Assembly (NCBI GenBank): GCA_015179025.1
Contig: WHUX01000149.1
Span: 62,001 to 126,000 of the forward strand
Reading direction: 5' to 3'
DNA: 64,000 nucleotides
Origin: Terfezia claveryi
Taxonomy: Eukaryota > Ascomycota > Pezizomycetes > Pezizales > Pezizaceae
Shown: positions 44,101-55,173 of the stretch, piece after piece
How the letters are laid out: every line of letters begins with the position of its first letter
Position numbering within the stretch: position 1 is the stretch's first letter
Program-made: the position numbers and the translations under genes
Notes under the pieces: model-generated
Told to the model about the DNA's origin: nothing
The model's database searches: none
What the model saw: only the letters and a program-made list of their open reading frames with translations

Positions 44101-44745
44101 ACAAGGTTGCCGACGTCGACATGTGGTAGAACGTTCCGCTCGCAGTAGCTAGCAACTTGGTGTATAAATAACCGCCTGTATTCTCGTTCTCCGTCTTTCT
44201 TCTTTACGCAACGTCTTGTATTCTAGCTCTGGTAATACAAGCACCGCCTTTTGTCTATGTCTACGTTCTACAGTCTTCTATAGTCTCCGACGTCCCAAGT
44301 CCGCCGTCCTACTTCCAACGTGCGCTCCCTAGAGTCACGTCAACGTCCATAGCCTTGTGTCCACGCCGTTACACTACGTTGCGTCCCTACACTCTACTGA
44401 GCGTAACGAACCAACGAACCAACGAACCATAGCCATCATGTCTCAACCAGTCATTGAACTCCCTGCTACTGTTACCAACCTGCTTGCACGGTTGCGAGCA
44501 GAGGTAACCCCCTCAAACCCCAATACTGATTATACTACTATAGTCAATGAAACTATCACTTTGCTGGACCAGATCCTTACCTTGCCGGATCGCAGTGGTT
44601 ACTCTTCGAACTCAAGTCCAAGACCTCACCGATCAACTCACACAACAACAAAACGAGAATACTGGCGGTTATTTATACACCAAGTTGCTAGCTACTGCGA
44701 GCGGAACGTTCTACCACATGTCGACGCCGGCAACCTTGTTATCTC
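44101..44745. mobile_element. Retroelement 5' fragment flanked by inverted LTR pieces
   Basis: 44101-44180 and 44661-44735 are inverted copies (ACAAGGTTGCCGACG..TGGTGTATAAATAACCGCC). The left one has a TATAAATAA box. Between them, ATG at 44438 starts a Gag-like N-terminus (MSQPVIELPATVTNLLARLR), then in a shifted frame VVTLRTQVQDLTDQLTQQQN, a coiled coil usual in Gypsy Gag. It looks like the 5' end of an LTR element fused to an inverted LTR fragment. Confidence 0.5.
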
Positions 44746-44880
44746 AACGTCGATGTCGGCAACCTTGTTATCTCAACGTTGACGTCGGCAACCTTATTAC
44801 AGGCAAACCTCTATAATAGCATAACGTCGGGACCGGGGGTTCAATGCTATTAGAGGAGTTATGCATTTATAGAGGTTGGC
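44736..44880. repeat. Tandem GTCGGCAACCTTGTTATCTC units and a small palindrome
   Basis: Three ~29-bp units (CGTCGATGTCGGCAACCTTG..) at 44715-44800 are followed by 44810-44877, whose ends AACCTCTATAA and TTATAGAGGTT are inverted repeats with inner CTATTAGAGGAGTTATG. The latter resembles a tiny pogo-type MITE. Confidence 0.45.
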
Positions 44881-44989
44881 TTGGCATCACGTGAATCTGG
44901 TAATATAATGCTTGCACTTCCCCCGCTTCCCCTGCTGCCCCACTACCTCCATTTCCTCCGCTAACTCGGAATCGTTTAAATTCCCTGAG

Positions 44990-45693
44990 CAGTGTCACCA
45001 ACCGGCCAGGCCAGCCTTCAGGCCGCCGGGGGCCTGGACTGAGGGCCGAGGTCCGTGCTGGTCTGAAACAGCCTGGACCGGCCCTCCGACCAGTCCGACC
45101 AGGCTGGCCCAGTCCGACCAGGCTGGCCCAGTCCGACCAGGCTGGCCCAGTCCGACCAGGCTGGCCCAGTCCGACCAGGCTGGCCCAGTCCGACCAGGCT
45201 GGCCCAGTCCGACCAGGCTGGCCCAGTCCGACCAGGCTGGCCCAGTCCGACCAGGCTGGCCCAGTCCGACCAGGCTGGTCTGGAATAGAAAAATGTATGA
45301 AGTTATCGCAGGCAGATCGAATGGGCTTGAGAGGAGTGCCGAGTTGTATTTTTCATATTCTATTTACTAGGCCGATTAGGTTCCGAAAATCATGATATCT
45401 GTTTACTCCGCGCTGCTATATAGTAATCACTCGCGCAGTAGTCTTCAGTCTGTCGGTTTAGTTAGGCCAGTCAGACTAGGTGGCAGTTGGACTGGGCCAG
45501 CCTGGTCGGACTGGGCGGAGTGGGCGGACTGGGCGGACTGGTCGGACTGGGCGGACCAGTCCATCTACAACCTGCTCTTGTGAGTATGCATGCCGGCCTG
45601 ATAATTCAGGCCAGTCCCCGGCTGAGCTCAACCCGGTCCAGACCGGCCTGGGCCTGCTTCACGGCCGGACTGGCCGGCCCGATCCAAATACTG
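44990..45693. mobile_element. 704-bp non-autonomous hAT element
   Basis: Starts CAGTGTCACCAACCGGCCAG, close to the terminus of the autonomous hAT at 47996. Its other end is ..CCAAATACTG. A perfect 8-bp duplication TCCCTGAG flanks it (44982-44989, 45694-45701). The inside is GC-rich GGCC-type repeats and no gene; open frames across it are repeat translations. Confidence 0.88.
45093..45283. repeat. 19-bp tandem array, 10 copies
   Basis: GTCCGACCAGGCTGGCCCA repeats every 19 bp from 45093 to about 45283 with almost no variation, inside the non-autonomous hAT. The 45440-45560 part carries an inverted, looser version (GGACTGGGCGGACTGG). Likely subterminal transposase-binding repeats. Confidence 0.9.
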
Positions 45694-45701
45694 TCCCTGA
45701 G

Positions 45702-46323
45702 CTCATTTATATCAGCTCTACACTTTATTCATGGCTTCTGGACAAATAAAGGATATGATATACAGTGGATTGATTGATTTCCTTCTTGAACTTAACATTA
45801 AACCACTGTACCAACTCCCACTGTGTTTTGCCTTTGGATGTTCTTGTGCATGCGAAAACAACTGGAAGCGCTCACTATCTGTTGAATCAATCTCTCGACG
45901 GTGGAGTGATTTGGGGTCTACTCTATGTTGATCAAGCAGGCTAGGTTCGATTGCAATTGAACTGATAGATGTATGCATTATAGATGTAGAGGTCAAAGTA
46001 CAAATCTCCGCACTCTGCAAATTTTCATCAGTTGGGTCCGCCCCCATGCTACTATTGTAGGTAGATATGCAGGGTATATTGTTAGCACTTTGCAGGATTG
46101 GGACCGGTAAACTGCAATGCATGCTATTACAGAGTTATGCTATTTTGGCATGAGCTTCTCAGCCATTGCGCGATCGACTAGAGTCTTAATGAGACTAAGC
46201 CTTTCTCCCAGCATGTGCAACCTCTTTGTCAGCAACACGTCAGCCAAGAGCTGCTCTGAGGCCCTAGCATTATTGTAATCCTTCGTCCAACTAGACCCTC
46301 AATACCACACATCTCCAAAAAGC
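45702..46323. other. No supported gene
   Basis: A 134-codon minus-strand open frame (45718-46122) and a 66-codon plus-strand frame (45731-45931) overlap. Neither has a domain I recognise or clear splice signals. Confidence 0.35.
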
Positions 46324-48233
46324 ATGACCTCTAAAAAACGCAAAAACGCCCCCCCGCCTCATGATCAGGATATACTCCCTGCAGTCCAGCGACGCCCATC
46401 AACGAGTACCCCTCGTACGATCGGTTCCCCGGAGGCCTCCCCGGCCGTCTCCGACAAGCTCCTTCGAGTCCTCGAGGCTATTCGCGCGTTGCCTCCCGCT
46501 GAATTCAAGCTCTCCAGCACCTCATCGCGGTCTCCCCATCCACGCCCTCCCAAATCGAAACTATTCCCGTCAAAACTCTCACATTCGACCGCATTCTGGT
46601 CACATTTGGGCTGACTTACTCGAAATCCTTTTACGCCTATCCGAGGTTCCACGTTATTGACATCCCCCACGCCGGAAAAAATGATGTCCTCGACACCAGC
46701 CTCATTAATTATTCCTGCTCTGGCCCTCTTTTGCGATTCAGTTTTCTGTACCACAAGCTATTCCCCCGCGAGACGGAGGCTATCTGCAGGATTTCTGTGG
46801 GCCAAGCACTCCTGGAGGCAGCTGCTATCATCTCCGGTGCAGCTGGGGATTGGGGTAACGCCATTAACAAAAGATATGTTGGAAATATCTTGTTAGGCAG
46901 CGGAGGTACTAGCGAGGCGAGCACCGGTGCACAGCAGATCTGTAGTAATATGCCTACTGGAGCGGATGGTAAGACGCGAAGTGGACAATAGAACTAAGAG
47001 TGCGATAATGCGATAGAGAACGATGCGAATTGAAGACTTGCTTAATTCAACGAAAAATACAGTTCCGGAGCGGTGTCTATCTATATACATGGAAATTCAG
47101 GGTAAATGACAAGCGCAGGGATGTGTTAATCGGCCAATAAGAATTAAGGGATCGCGGGTAGCGGTTCTGTGGCAACCGGACAACAACCAAAGTGACTCAA
47201 TCCAACATATAACGTAAAATGCTTGCGTATGCGCGGACGTAAGGAGCTTGCGTATGTGGATTTCAGCTGAATTGTGGTTGTGGTGGTTGGTAATCTGAGT
47301 ATCGCAGCGATGGCTTTGCCGGCGGTAGATAACAGGTACCTGGTGTACCGGATGTGCGTTTAAACAGCCATTGCAATCCCTAATGCCACCCCTGAAATAA
47401 TCCTCCACGACACCGGCCGTCACACTCCGGTTGACCTAACACGTCGTGTTCTGTGCCTAGCTGAAGTTCATGTGCACTCTCCGCTACACAGGAAAGAGCA
47501 AATTGTCAGATCAGGCAAATCAAGTGGCATTAAGGAAGTAGTCTACACTGGGCGAATCGATTACGCAGAGATCCGGTGACCCAGCATCTCACGTCATACC
47601 TCATCTTGGTCGAGGACAAGCGAGAATCTGAGTTCGACAAGGCCCGCGCCCAAGTGCTTGGCTATGCCGCCTGTATTTGGGAAGCCTGAAAGCAAAAAGG
47701 GGCTCGGCTCGATTGCACAACATATTGATTGGCCAGAGACGGCTTGAGATGGCAACTCATTGTGATTGACCACGACGGTGTGGTAAAGGACGGAAAGTTG
47801 TTGGATGCCACGTTGAATGGCTGGGTTGATGTTCTGCAGATGCTTGTAGCGGTGTTGAAACGTGCACGCCAGTTGCAGACTCCAGATAACTCCCCCAAAA
47901 AGCCAAATTTTTTTTTTTTTTTTAAATACTTGATACTCCTATGCAGCTCCAACGTGGAGCTATGAGGAGCCACACGGAAGCCCGGTGGATTCAAGCAGTG
48001 TTCTCAACCGGCCAGGCCAGGCCAGGCGAAGCTAAGGCCGGGGCCGGCCTGGGCCACAGTAAGGCAGGCTGGGCCTGGCCTTCTTATTCAGGCCGGCCTG
48101 AAGGAAGGCCTGGGCCGGTCCAGGCGGCCTGAATAAGGCAGGCCGCCTGAATAGCCTGAATAGCCGGTTCTGCACGACAGTGTAGAAAAGTCGAGAGCTC
48201 AATTCAGAAACCAATATCTACCTAGCTACCTAA

Positions 48234-50514
48234 CTACTGATCGGTATCTTTCTCACGAATACCTTTTGCCTCGAGTTGATCTAACATAGCTTGTACCTGC
48301 TCTGCCTCCTTAAACGCAATAATTCCACTATCAATACGCCATGACTTCATACACTCAACTGCCTCAATAATATCCTCCTTCAACCTATTCCGCCGGTCTG
48401 TTACCATCAATCCTGTACTACTAAACACTCGCTCTACCTCTGAACTCATAGCCGGAATTGCTAGAATGTCAAGTGCCATTCTGGATAGTTGTGGATAATC
48501 CTTTTGGTGTTGAATCCACCAGAGTCGAGGGTTCTCAATATCAATAGTAGTGGAGGAGATGAAGTCATCGAGTTCATCTTTTTGCCGAATTCTAGGTGCC
48601 TGCTTAGATTTCCACAAGCGCAAAGTGGATTCAGTGGTGTCTGTACTTGGACCACTAATACCAGTTGATTCTGCTGATGATTTGCTTTCTCCAGTGTCTT
48701 TATATCTATCAAAGTATAATTAGTACAACAAAATATGATATGAAGAGCAAAACTAATACTTACTTAGTTTCCCATAATAACTGTACTTTAGCCTTCGCAT
48801 TCTCAATCCAAGTCGGATGCTCTACCCAGTTTGTCTCAAAATAGTCAAGTTTCATCGATGGATGAAGAACAACTACAGCGTATAGGACCGTATTTGCATC
48901 AGTAAGAGCATAATACTTATTAAGCTTACTCCAAGCTAAGTTGATTGATACAAGAAGATGTGGACTACTGTTGCTTACTGTATACATAGTCAATGCCGAT
49001 TCGAGATGCTCTAGCAGGTAGTCCATTGTAGGAAGTAAATCATATAGAGCACCATTACCACGATGGCCTTCCAATTCCAAAGTACATCAATAAAATGGCT
49101 CTAGAATTGTAACAATATCCTGCAACTCCTTCCAGTCATCAATATCCAGTTGATCTTCCTCAAGGCCATCACGAATATGCTGAGCTATAAAAACTTAAAA
49201 CCCATTTCGAAGTTGTAATGCACGTTTGATAGCTCTGAAGTCGCTATTCCATCGAGTGAGATTTGCTGCAATTGGCTGAAATGCTGATTCTTCTGGTAAA
49301 GCTTCTTGAACAAGACGTGCAAATTCTTCTCGACGTTGTGGTGTCCAACAAATGTAGGTAATAATATTCCGCAACTTACCATATGGTCCCTGCTTGCACC
49401 AAAAGGTTAAAGGCTCATCCAACTCTTGCATCCCAATATCTGATTCAATTCCATAAAGAAAAGCCTTCACAACAAGATTAATAATATGTCCAAAACAGCG
49501 AAGCCTATGTTCTGATACATTAAAAGAAACCCCAACCTCCTGTAAACGTGTAGAAAGACAAGTTAATGTAGAGTCATTATTTGTAGCATTATCCAAAGTA
49601 AAATATCCAACCTTCTTCATTAATGCATACTCTTGCAACAAGGACATAATAATCTGACTTTGGTTTTCACCTGTATGTGCTCCATATAAACGACGAAGAC
49701 CTAATAATGCTCGACAAGACTGACCATCTATACCAATCCAATGTCCAACTATTCCCAATAATGCAAGATGATTGCTAGATGTCCATAAGTCAAAACTAAA
49801 ATGAACAAGTGGAATATCTTTCAATACTTGAATTAATAACTGCCTCTGAGAAGTATAAATCTGCATTGTCCATGTGCGAACAGTATTTCCAGAACGAGGT
49901 AAACAATGTGGAATTGCTGTATATGAGGCAGAAACAGAAGTAAGATAAGATAATAATAAACGAAAACTAGTCTCTTCAACTTGCCGAAAACTTATATTAG
50001 ATAAGACCATCCATTGAACTAAAAGCTGCTTAAACACATCGGAATTGAATTGAATCTTCGGTGTGCTATTGCCAAAAGCCTGTTGAATAATACTAGGTCC
50101 TGTCGCTACCTCCATCGGACCATTTTCTGTCATACGATGTCCTTGAAGATGTTGAATTGGATGTTTTGTTGACCTATCTGCATATCTCTTAGCCTGTCCA
50201 GGTCAACATAAGCGACATTGCCAAAATTGCTTATTATTGATTGTAACGGCTTCTCCGTACTGCCAAATCCAACTTCGTCGAGGGGTATTTCGCATGCGCC
50301 ATAAAGAGGAGGGACCTGCTGCTGCTGCTGAACCATCATCACCACCACCCGAATCAAATGCGCTTGGTGACTGTTGACTTGATGGTATAGTAGAAGGCTC
50401 CGGATCAAAATTCGTAAATTGACTAGATGATAATTGCGATAGGTCGCTTATAGTCTCCTGGTCATCATCGAAAATCCCCGACATATCCATAGATGAACTG
50501 TTGAAATTATCCAT
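48234..50514 (-). pseudogene. hAT transposase, nearly intact (740 codons)
   Basis: Two exons, 50514-48764 and 48705-48234, around a GTAAGT..GATAG intron (48763-48706, 58 bp); they join in frame to 741 codons with stop. A 5'-leader intron (about 50516-50566, GTAAGT..TACAG) precedes the ATG at 50514. BED-like finger: WQCRLC, then H..H (~50200-50230). Core: VHFSFDLWTSSNHLALLGIV and YFTLDNATNNDSTL, with the catalytic Asp residues. C-terminal dimerisation: DYPQLSRMALDILAIPAMSS, VERVFSSTG. Only three in-frame stops (TGA ~50206, TAA ~49196, TGA ~49083), so it died recently. Confidence 0.9.
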
Positions 50515-50654
50515 AATCCTGTACATAGATTAGTCTTTTTTTTATTGCGGAAATAATATAGGTACTTACCACGATAAGTAATACAACCGTTGCCTTCAAG
50601 CGGATTGACTTGAGAGCAACGGACATGGCTACAGTTTTATGCTAACCACCCTTA

Positions 50655-50990
50655 AGCAACAGCCCTGAATAGCCTGGACTGCCGCTTGAATAGCCTGGAC
50701 CATAGCCTGAATAGCCTGGACCATAGCCTGAATAGCCTGGACCACGGCCTGAATAGCCTGGACCGCGGCCTGAATAGCCTGAATAGCCTGAATAGCCTGG
50801 ACTACGGCCTGGACGGCCTGAATAGCCTGGACAGCCTGATTACGGCCTGAATAGCCTGGGCCGGCCTGAGGCCGGTCCAGGCTATTCAGGCCTTCTGAGG
50901 TCAGGCCGGGGCCGCCCCAGGCGGTTTCAGGCCCGCACAGACCTCGGCCCCCAGGCCAGGCTTCAGGCGGCCTGGTCGGCGGCCGGGCCG
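50655..50990. repeat. Subterminal CCTGAATAGCCTGGAC repeats of the 3 kb hAT
   Basis: About twelve CCTGAATAGCCTGGACC(A/G) units merge into GGCC-rich sequence before the terminus. A shorter counterpart occurs at 48080-48170 near the other end. Such repeats are usual transposase-binding sites in hAT elements. Confidence 0.8.
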
Positions 50991-52796
50991 GTTGAGAACA
51001 CTGGATTCAAGGGAGAGGCAAGTTAATCTGCCAACCCCACGCAAGAACTAAATACATATAACGAAGCGGGGCCCCATGCTGTCATTAACGGACTGGCCGA
51101 GGACTTGGAAGCCTGACTGAGCCTCACCCCCGATGCGCAGAACTAGAAGGACTTAACAAGAGGAATAACTTATGAACTTTTAAACAAAGGGAACTCGTGT
51201 ATAAAGGGGGACTCATGGAACTGAAATCAAAGCTGAACTCAGATGAGCTCTCCGTATAATAGCCCAAAGTAGACCTCCGTGGCCTCGTATCTATCCTCCC
51301 CCTCCTCTCTCCAGTCTGGCAGGTCTAGCTCCTCCCAGCTACCAGCTCCCAGGGAGGGCCCTCCCCCCCCTGGTATTAATCTCATCATGATCTCCCTACC
51401 CTCCTGGATAGGTATGCTCGGACTCATCTTTTGATCATAAATAGGTTTTGAGTGACCTGTCATCCTAAATAGCACTTGCACATAGTGGTCTGGAGCGTTA
51501 ACCCAGTTATATTAGGAATGATACTTTCGTACCTGATGAGAATTAAATGCGCCCTTTGCACCTTAAGCCCCTTCGCTAAAGCTTCGCTCACTTCAGTGCA
51601 GACTATGCTACCCCTCCATCATCGGTGAGTTGCTTTCTCTGCCCTAAATCCCCCCAGGTGTATTTCGACTTCCGGGAGTCATCGCCTTAGCTCAGTCCCA
51701 CGATGAGTGCTGGTCTATTATATACGACTGGGGGTGCTTCCTCTATGACGAGTTGCTGTCTCTGCCCTAACCCGACCCCAGGTGCATTTCGACCCTCTAC
51801 AGCCTTCGACTGTCAGGGGCCCCCACCAGGACTCGAAGGACGGGTGTAGCAGTTAAGACTATCAGTCGAGTGGCACATACCTGAGTTGCATAGGGAACGG
51901 CGACCTTCTGCTCTCACCACTGCAGGGAGGTGAGCACGCTGCGACGAGTTCCCGAGGCCCCCACCAGGACTCGAAGGGGAGCTTAACAGTTAAGACTGCC
52001 TAGATATTGAGTTCACACGAGTGGCTGATCACCGAAGGATGGAGCATGAGGCTCGCTGGGACCGACCCCGGCTTTAGAACCGTCCTGTCGAGCCCACCAA
52101 CCCCCTACGAGATGGTGACTGCCGCTCGGGAGTTTTTAGTCTCCTTTCCGGCTACCAAGGTATGTCGGGAGATTGTCACAATGGAGAATGGTGTTTCAGA
52201 CCCGAACTCTTTGTGAAGCTGTATCTCTGTGACACCCATGGCCCTCAGGGTCTCGCAAGGTGACCCGATGAAATCTGTGAGACGTTTTGGATGCGTCGGC
52301 AGGCAACACCCGTCCACACCTTACTAACCAAAGCATATGTCGAAGATATGCCCGAGAGGTGACCTGTCAGCCTACCTAGCACTTGCACGACTTGGAGTGT
52401 TCCCTCCCATTCCCGCCTCGGAAGTTGGTTCATGACTTTGTTGGGGCGGACCCCCCGAGAACCGAAATGTCAGTTTCCGAGTTGTTGTCCGCCCCTCCCA
52501 CTCCGACCTCAGCGTTGGTTTTCGAGCTTTTCGGGGCTCCAAGTGGGCCAGGGCGTAGCTGGTAGGTAGGCTGTCGGTTAGTTATCAGGAGTATCTCCGG
52601 TGGCCTTTACTCCTCTCTTCCGGCATACGAATTACTCCGCAGCCGGCTAGCCACCGGGGGGGCAGCCAAAAAGCCAAAGCATTCGTCCCTTGCCACCACT
52701 ATGCATGATGGCGACGCGCTCGATGCGGATAAGGGGTTTCAGGAAGAGGGGGAGGAGGCGGAGCAGGAGGATGGAGTGTCGGACATAGAGCGTTAG

Positions 52797-53035
52797 GGAG
52801 AGGGTAGAAGTCAGGACTCAGGAATGCCAATCGATGTAACAGTAACTATCAATAGGGATATTCAAAATTAAATCCTCATTCGATTAATTTGACAATTGTG
52901 ATCGACGTTGTAAACTGAAATTACTCATTGCGACCCTGGATCATAGGTTGTCACGGTGGCTGGCTGTGGCACCAGCCAATTACATAGCTTTTACGTATGA
53001 AATCATCAACAAACACAACTTCGTACACACTCAAA
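52797..53035. other. Short intergenic stretch
   Basis: Follows the stop of the PD-(D/E)XK-like gene. No gene or repeat seen. Confidence 0.4.
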
Positions 53036-53345
53036 TATCCTGAGCATGCGAATCAAACATCCTGAGCATGCGGAGTTCAAACATCCTGAGCATGCGAGGT
53101 TCAAACATGCTGAGCATGCGAGTTCAGAGATCTCAAGCAATTTGCATACTCGAGCTGTCTGAATTGGCATACTTGAGATGGCTGAACTGGCATATGCTTG
53201 AGACATCTGAATTGGTATATGCTCGAGATGTCTTAACTGGGGGACAGAATACAATTTTTGTATGAGCGTCGACGGGGTTCCTGTCGCCGGACTGGTGTCA
53301 ACGCTCATACAATTTTGTATGAGTATCGACGGGGTCCTGTCGACG
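53036..53345. repeat. 25-30 bp tandem repeats and long hairpins
   Basis: TCAAACAT(C/G)CTGAGCATGCG is repeated four times (53036-53125), then GCATA(T)(C)TTGAGA.GGCTGAA-type units (53140-53240). 53250-53345 contains TGTATGAG(C/T)(G/A)TCGACGGGG twice with an intervening GTCAACGCTCATACA, forming hairpins. It lies just upstream of the helicase-like gene. Confidence 0.6.
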
Positions 53346-53429
53346 CATACTGGACTAACTCTTCGACGTCCTGAAAGAGTCTAGCGACATCATCACCATC
53401 CCAGACAATTCAGCTGGCAACCGACCAAA

Positions 53430-54130
53430 ATGGCACCAGGAATCAAAAGCATACATCTAGATGAACTGGGGCCAGATTTACCGAGCGAAGGTTTAGCAGA
53501 AAGACAAAGACCTTGGGAATCCGTTGACTATAATGAGCGCAACAAGTTTGCTCCACGCATCCGCAGTGTGGAACACATTAAGAAAATAGCATCAGAGCTT
53601 TATGGAATTGAACTATGAGAGTGGCAGGCTGTAATTCCAAGGATCTCGAGAATGGTCACGATGTGCCTGTGTGGTGGGCATGGGTAAGGGGATTTTTTTT
53701 TTTTTTTTTTAAAAACTAGTTACTACCTATGCGGCCCCGATGGGGGAGCCATGAGGAGCCAACCGAAAGCCCGGGTGGATTCAAGGGTGAGGCAAGTTAA
53801 TCTGCCAGACCCACGCAAGATAAATACAAATATGACCATTGAACTGACTGAAACTTAATAATGGAATGGAGAAGGACTAATAAAATCAAGAAGACTGAGA
53901 AGGAGATGAACTGGTAGAAATGGCGGGCAAAGGAAACATCGGAATGAAAACTGAACTAAGAATTCTGCCTAGGTAAGCTCGTGGTATAAGAGCTTGAAAA
54001 AGGCCTCCGTGGCCATGGGTAAGGGGAAAACGATGGTGGCTGTGGTATATACAGCACTATTCCCAAGTTCTTACAAAGTACCTCCTCCTGGTCTCTCATC
54101 TTCCGATTGATATTATCCCATGCAATAAGA
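53430..54130 (+). pseudogene. Helicase-like protein N-terminus, cut by a LINE at Walker A
   Basis: ATG at 53430 in a CCAAAATGGC context. 62 codons run MAPGIKSIHLDELGPDL..HIKKIASELYGIEL to a TGA (probably CGA, Arg), then EWQAVI, as in the LREWQ segment before Walker A of DEAD/RecQ-type helicases. After a frame change the motif GMGKGKTMVAVV is formed by sequence on both sides of the LINE (53693-54013). After the motif ..YTALFPSSYKVP the frame ends at a TGA near 54110. No helicase motifs II-VI follow. Helicase class is inferred from the Walker A context only. Confidence 0.5.
53693..54013 (-). mobile_element. Tad-like LINE, copy 3 (5' truncated)
   Basis: 321 bp with T run 53693-53710. A perfect 14-bp duplication CATGGGTAAGGGGA flanks it (53679-53692, 54014-54027); that target encodes the Walker A Gly-Met-Gly-Lys-Gly. 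The 5' end reaches the ORF2 C-terminal region only. Confidence 0.92.
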
Positions 54131-54999
54131 ATGGTTCCTCCTTTACTCTCATCAACGTATCACTCATAGTATTTTCGCTGCCAGATTCAGGCGTTTCGTA
54201 GTCTGCACCGGGTTTCTTCACCTTCCAATCAGATAGTGCCTTCTTAGTTGTCATCCAGCTCTCCCACCGTTGATCACAGGTCCCACTTCGGTAATGTCCG
54301 AGTAATCCTAGTAGATGTGTCACATAGAAATGTAGCATTATTATTCTGTGCCACAGATTGGCGTCGAAACCAACAATGTTGCATGGAAATACAAATGTGA
54401 AGGATGCTAGATATGTTCCACATGAAGTAACTACACTGATAGGCTTAGTACCATTTGAGATCATCTGAGTGGCAGTGACTACTCTAGTAGGCCTAGGTCA
54501 TATGTATTGTCAGATTATGAAAGGTAGTGGCTACGCCAGCAGGTTTAGTGCCAATTTACTGTGGTGGTGGGTGATGCCGCGATAATGTCTCCCACCGCAG
54601 CACGCAATGGGTATTTAGAATTTTTGACTTCTTGAACTAGACTAGACTTCTTGTTTCGGTAGCGTTGGATGGTTGCCTTTTTGGGAAATCACACAGGTAG
54701 TCCTTTTTTGGCCCATACCTTTTTCGGTATCTCCCAGTCTTACCCTTTTTGTAATTAAGCTAGTTCTATCTTGGTAGTCTCACCACCATACTATTTTTGG
54801 TCTGGTTATCAATTTTAGATCAAGACTCCACCAGTTCTACCATGCCAACAGGCAGCTGAGGTGAGCCCTTGACACGCAGTGCTGCAGACAAAAATTCCGG
54901 AGTAGCCTAGTTTGACTTGGATGCTGTGCTGGGTAGTCAAATATATATATGTACGGTCATTTACCTCCTCGCTAAACAGAAATTCATAACATCGCTATT
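54131..54999. other. Transposon B tail unit and unassigned sequence
   Basis: A 122-codon minus-strand open frame (54096-54464) has no recognisable domain. 54478-54560 is one unit of the 74-79 bp repeat at 14025-14245. 54560-54990 shows no gene. Confidence 0.35.
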
Positions 55000-55173
55000 A
55001 TGTCTACATTGTCAACACCAACCCAGACCCTTCCTACAACTGCCTTAGGTGACATAACTACTGACCCCTTCGATACCTTCAATCAAGCTCCCTTGTGCAA
55101 CCCACTATCAGTGGATCCTAGTAGAGAGCACAGAATGTATGCCGCAACACTAAGCTATAATTATTTGGGGTAA
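55000..55173 (+). CDS. Possible 57-codon open frame
   Basis: ATG at 55000, TAA at 55171-55173, with an AATATATATATG box about 55 bp upstream. The product starts MSTLSTPTQTLPTTALGDI. It could be the start of a retroelement Gag or a small host protein. A 29-bp tandem repeat (GGATGACCTCCCT.CAGCT) follows at about 55225-55285. No family is recognised. Confidence 0.2.
   Translation: MSTLSTPTQTLPTTALGDITTDPFDTFNQAPLCNPLSVDPSREHRMYAATLSYNYLG

Larger units (their letters stand above)
47996..51003 (-). mobile_element. Autonomous-type hAT element (3.0 kb)
   Basis: Ends CAGTGTTCTCAACCGGCC (left) and its complement (right) with a perfect 8-bp duplication GATTCAAG (47988-47995, 51004-51011). GC-rich subterminal repeats lie at 48000-48170 and 50655-50990 (CCTGAATAGCCTGGAC units). 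It carries one transposase gene on the minus strand. It inserted into the 3' UTR of LINE copy 2. Confidence 0.93.
47908..52665 (-). mobile_element. Tad-like LINE, copy 2, internally deleted
   Basis: 3' end at 47908 with its A tail read as T run 47908-47923. A perfect 13-bp duplication CCAAAAAGCCAAA lies at 47895-47907 and 52666-52678. 51239-51380 encodes the extreme ORF2 C-terminus (SWEELDLPDWREEGEDRYEATEVYF..), matching the LINE at the right edge. 51480-52665 appears to be the 5' region with direct repeats; most of ORF1/ORF2 is missing. A 3.0 kb hAT sits in the 3' UTR. Confidence 0.75.
46324..52796 (+). pseudogene. PD-(D/E)XK-like fungal protein, split by a LINE with a nested hAT
   Basis: Exonic pieces: 46324-46900 (MTSKKRKNAPPP.. 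then, after a frameshift near 46515, LQHLIAVSPSTPSQ..ITRKFHV-like and FLYHKLFPRETEAICRISVG), 47363-47907 and 52679-52796. The middle piece has GRIDYAEI and YLILVEDKRESEFDKARAQV, the D..ExK arrangement of PD-(D/E)XK nucleases, followed by WQLIVIDHDGVV. The last piece is an acidic tail ending DGVSDIER and TAG. A LINE (47908-52665) interrupts the exon. Two TGA codons and a one-base shift before TQHLTSYL add damage. 46905-47362 is unexplained (intron or insertion). Role unknown. Confidence 0.55.

Noticed and set aside
45093..45283. Regular 19-bp array considered as a CRISPR-like locus
   Set aside because: Units are contiguous with no unique spacers, no cas genes, and the array lies inside a hAT with an 8-bp duplication in a fungal context.
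44912..45370. 152-codon frame with repeated Gly-Pro-Val-Arg-Pro
   Set aside because: Translation of the 19-bp array; three units make 57 nt, so it stays open by chance.
46877..47445. Possible copia LTR starting TGTTGGAAAT
   Set aside because: No matching 5-bp duplication and no consistent end; protein-like sequence continues on both sides, so I left it as unexplained.
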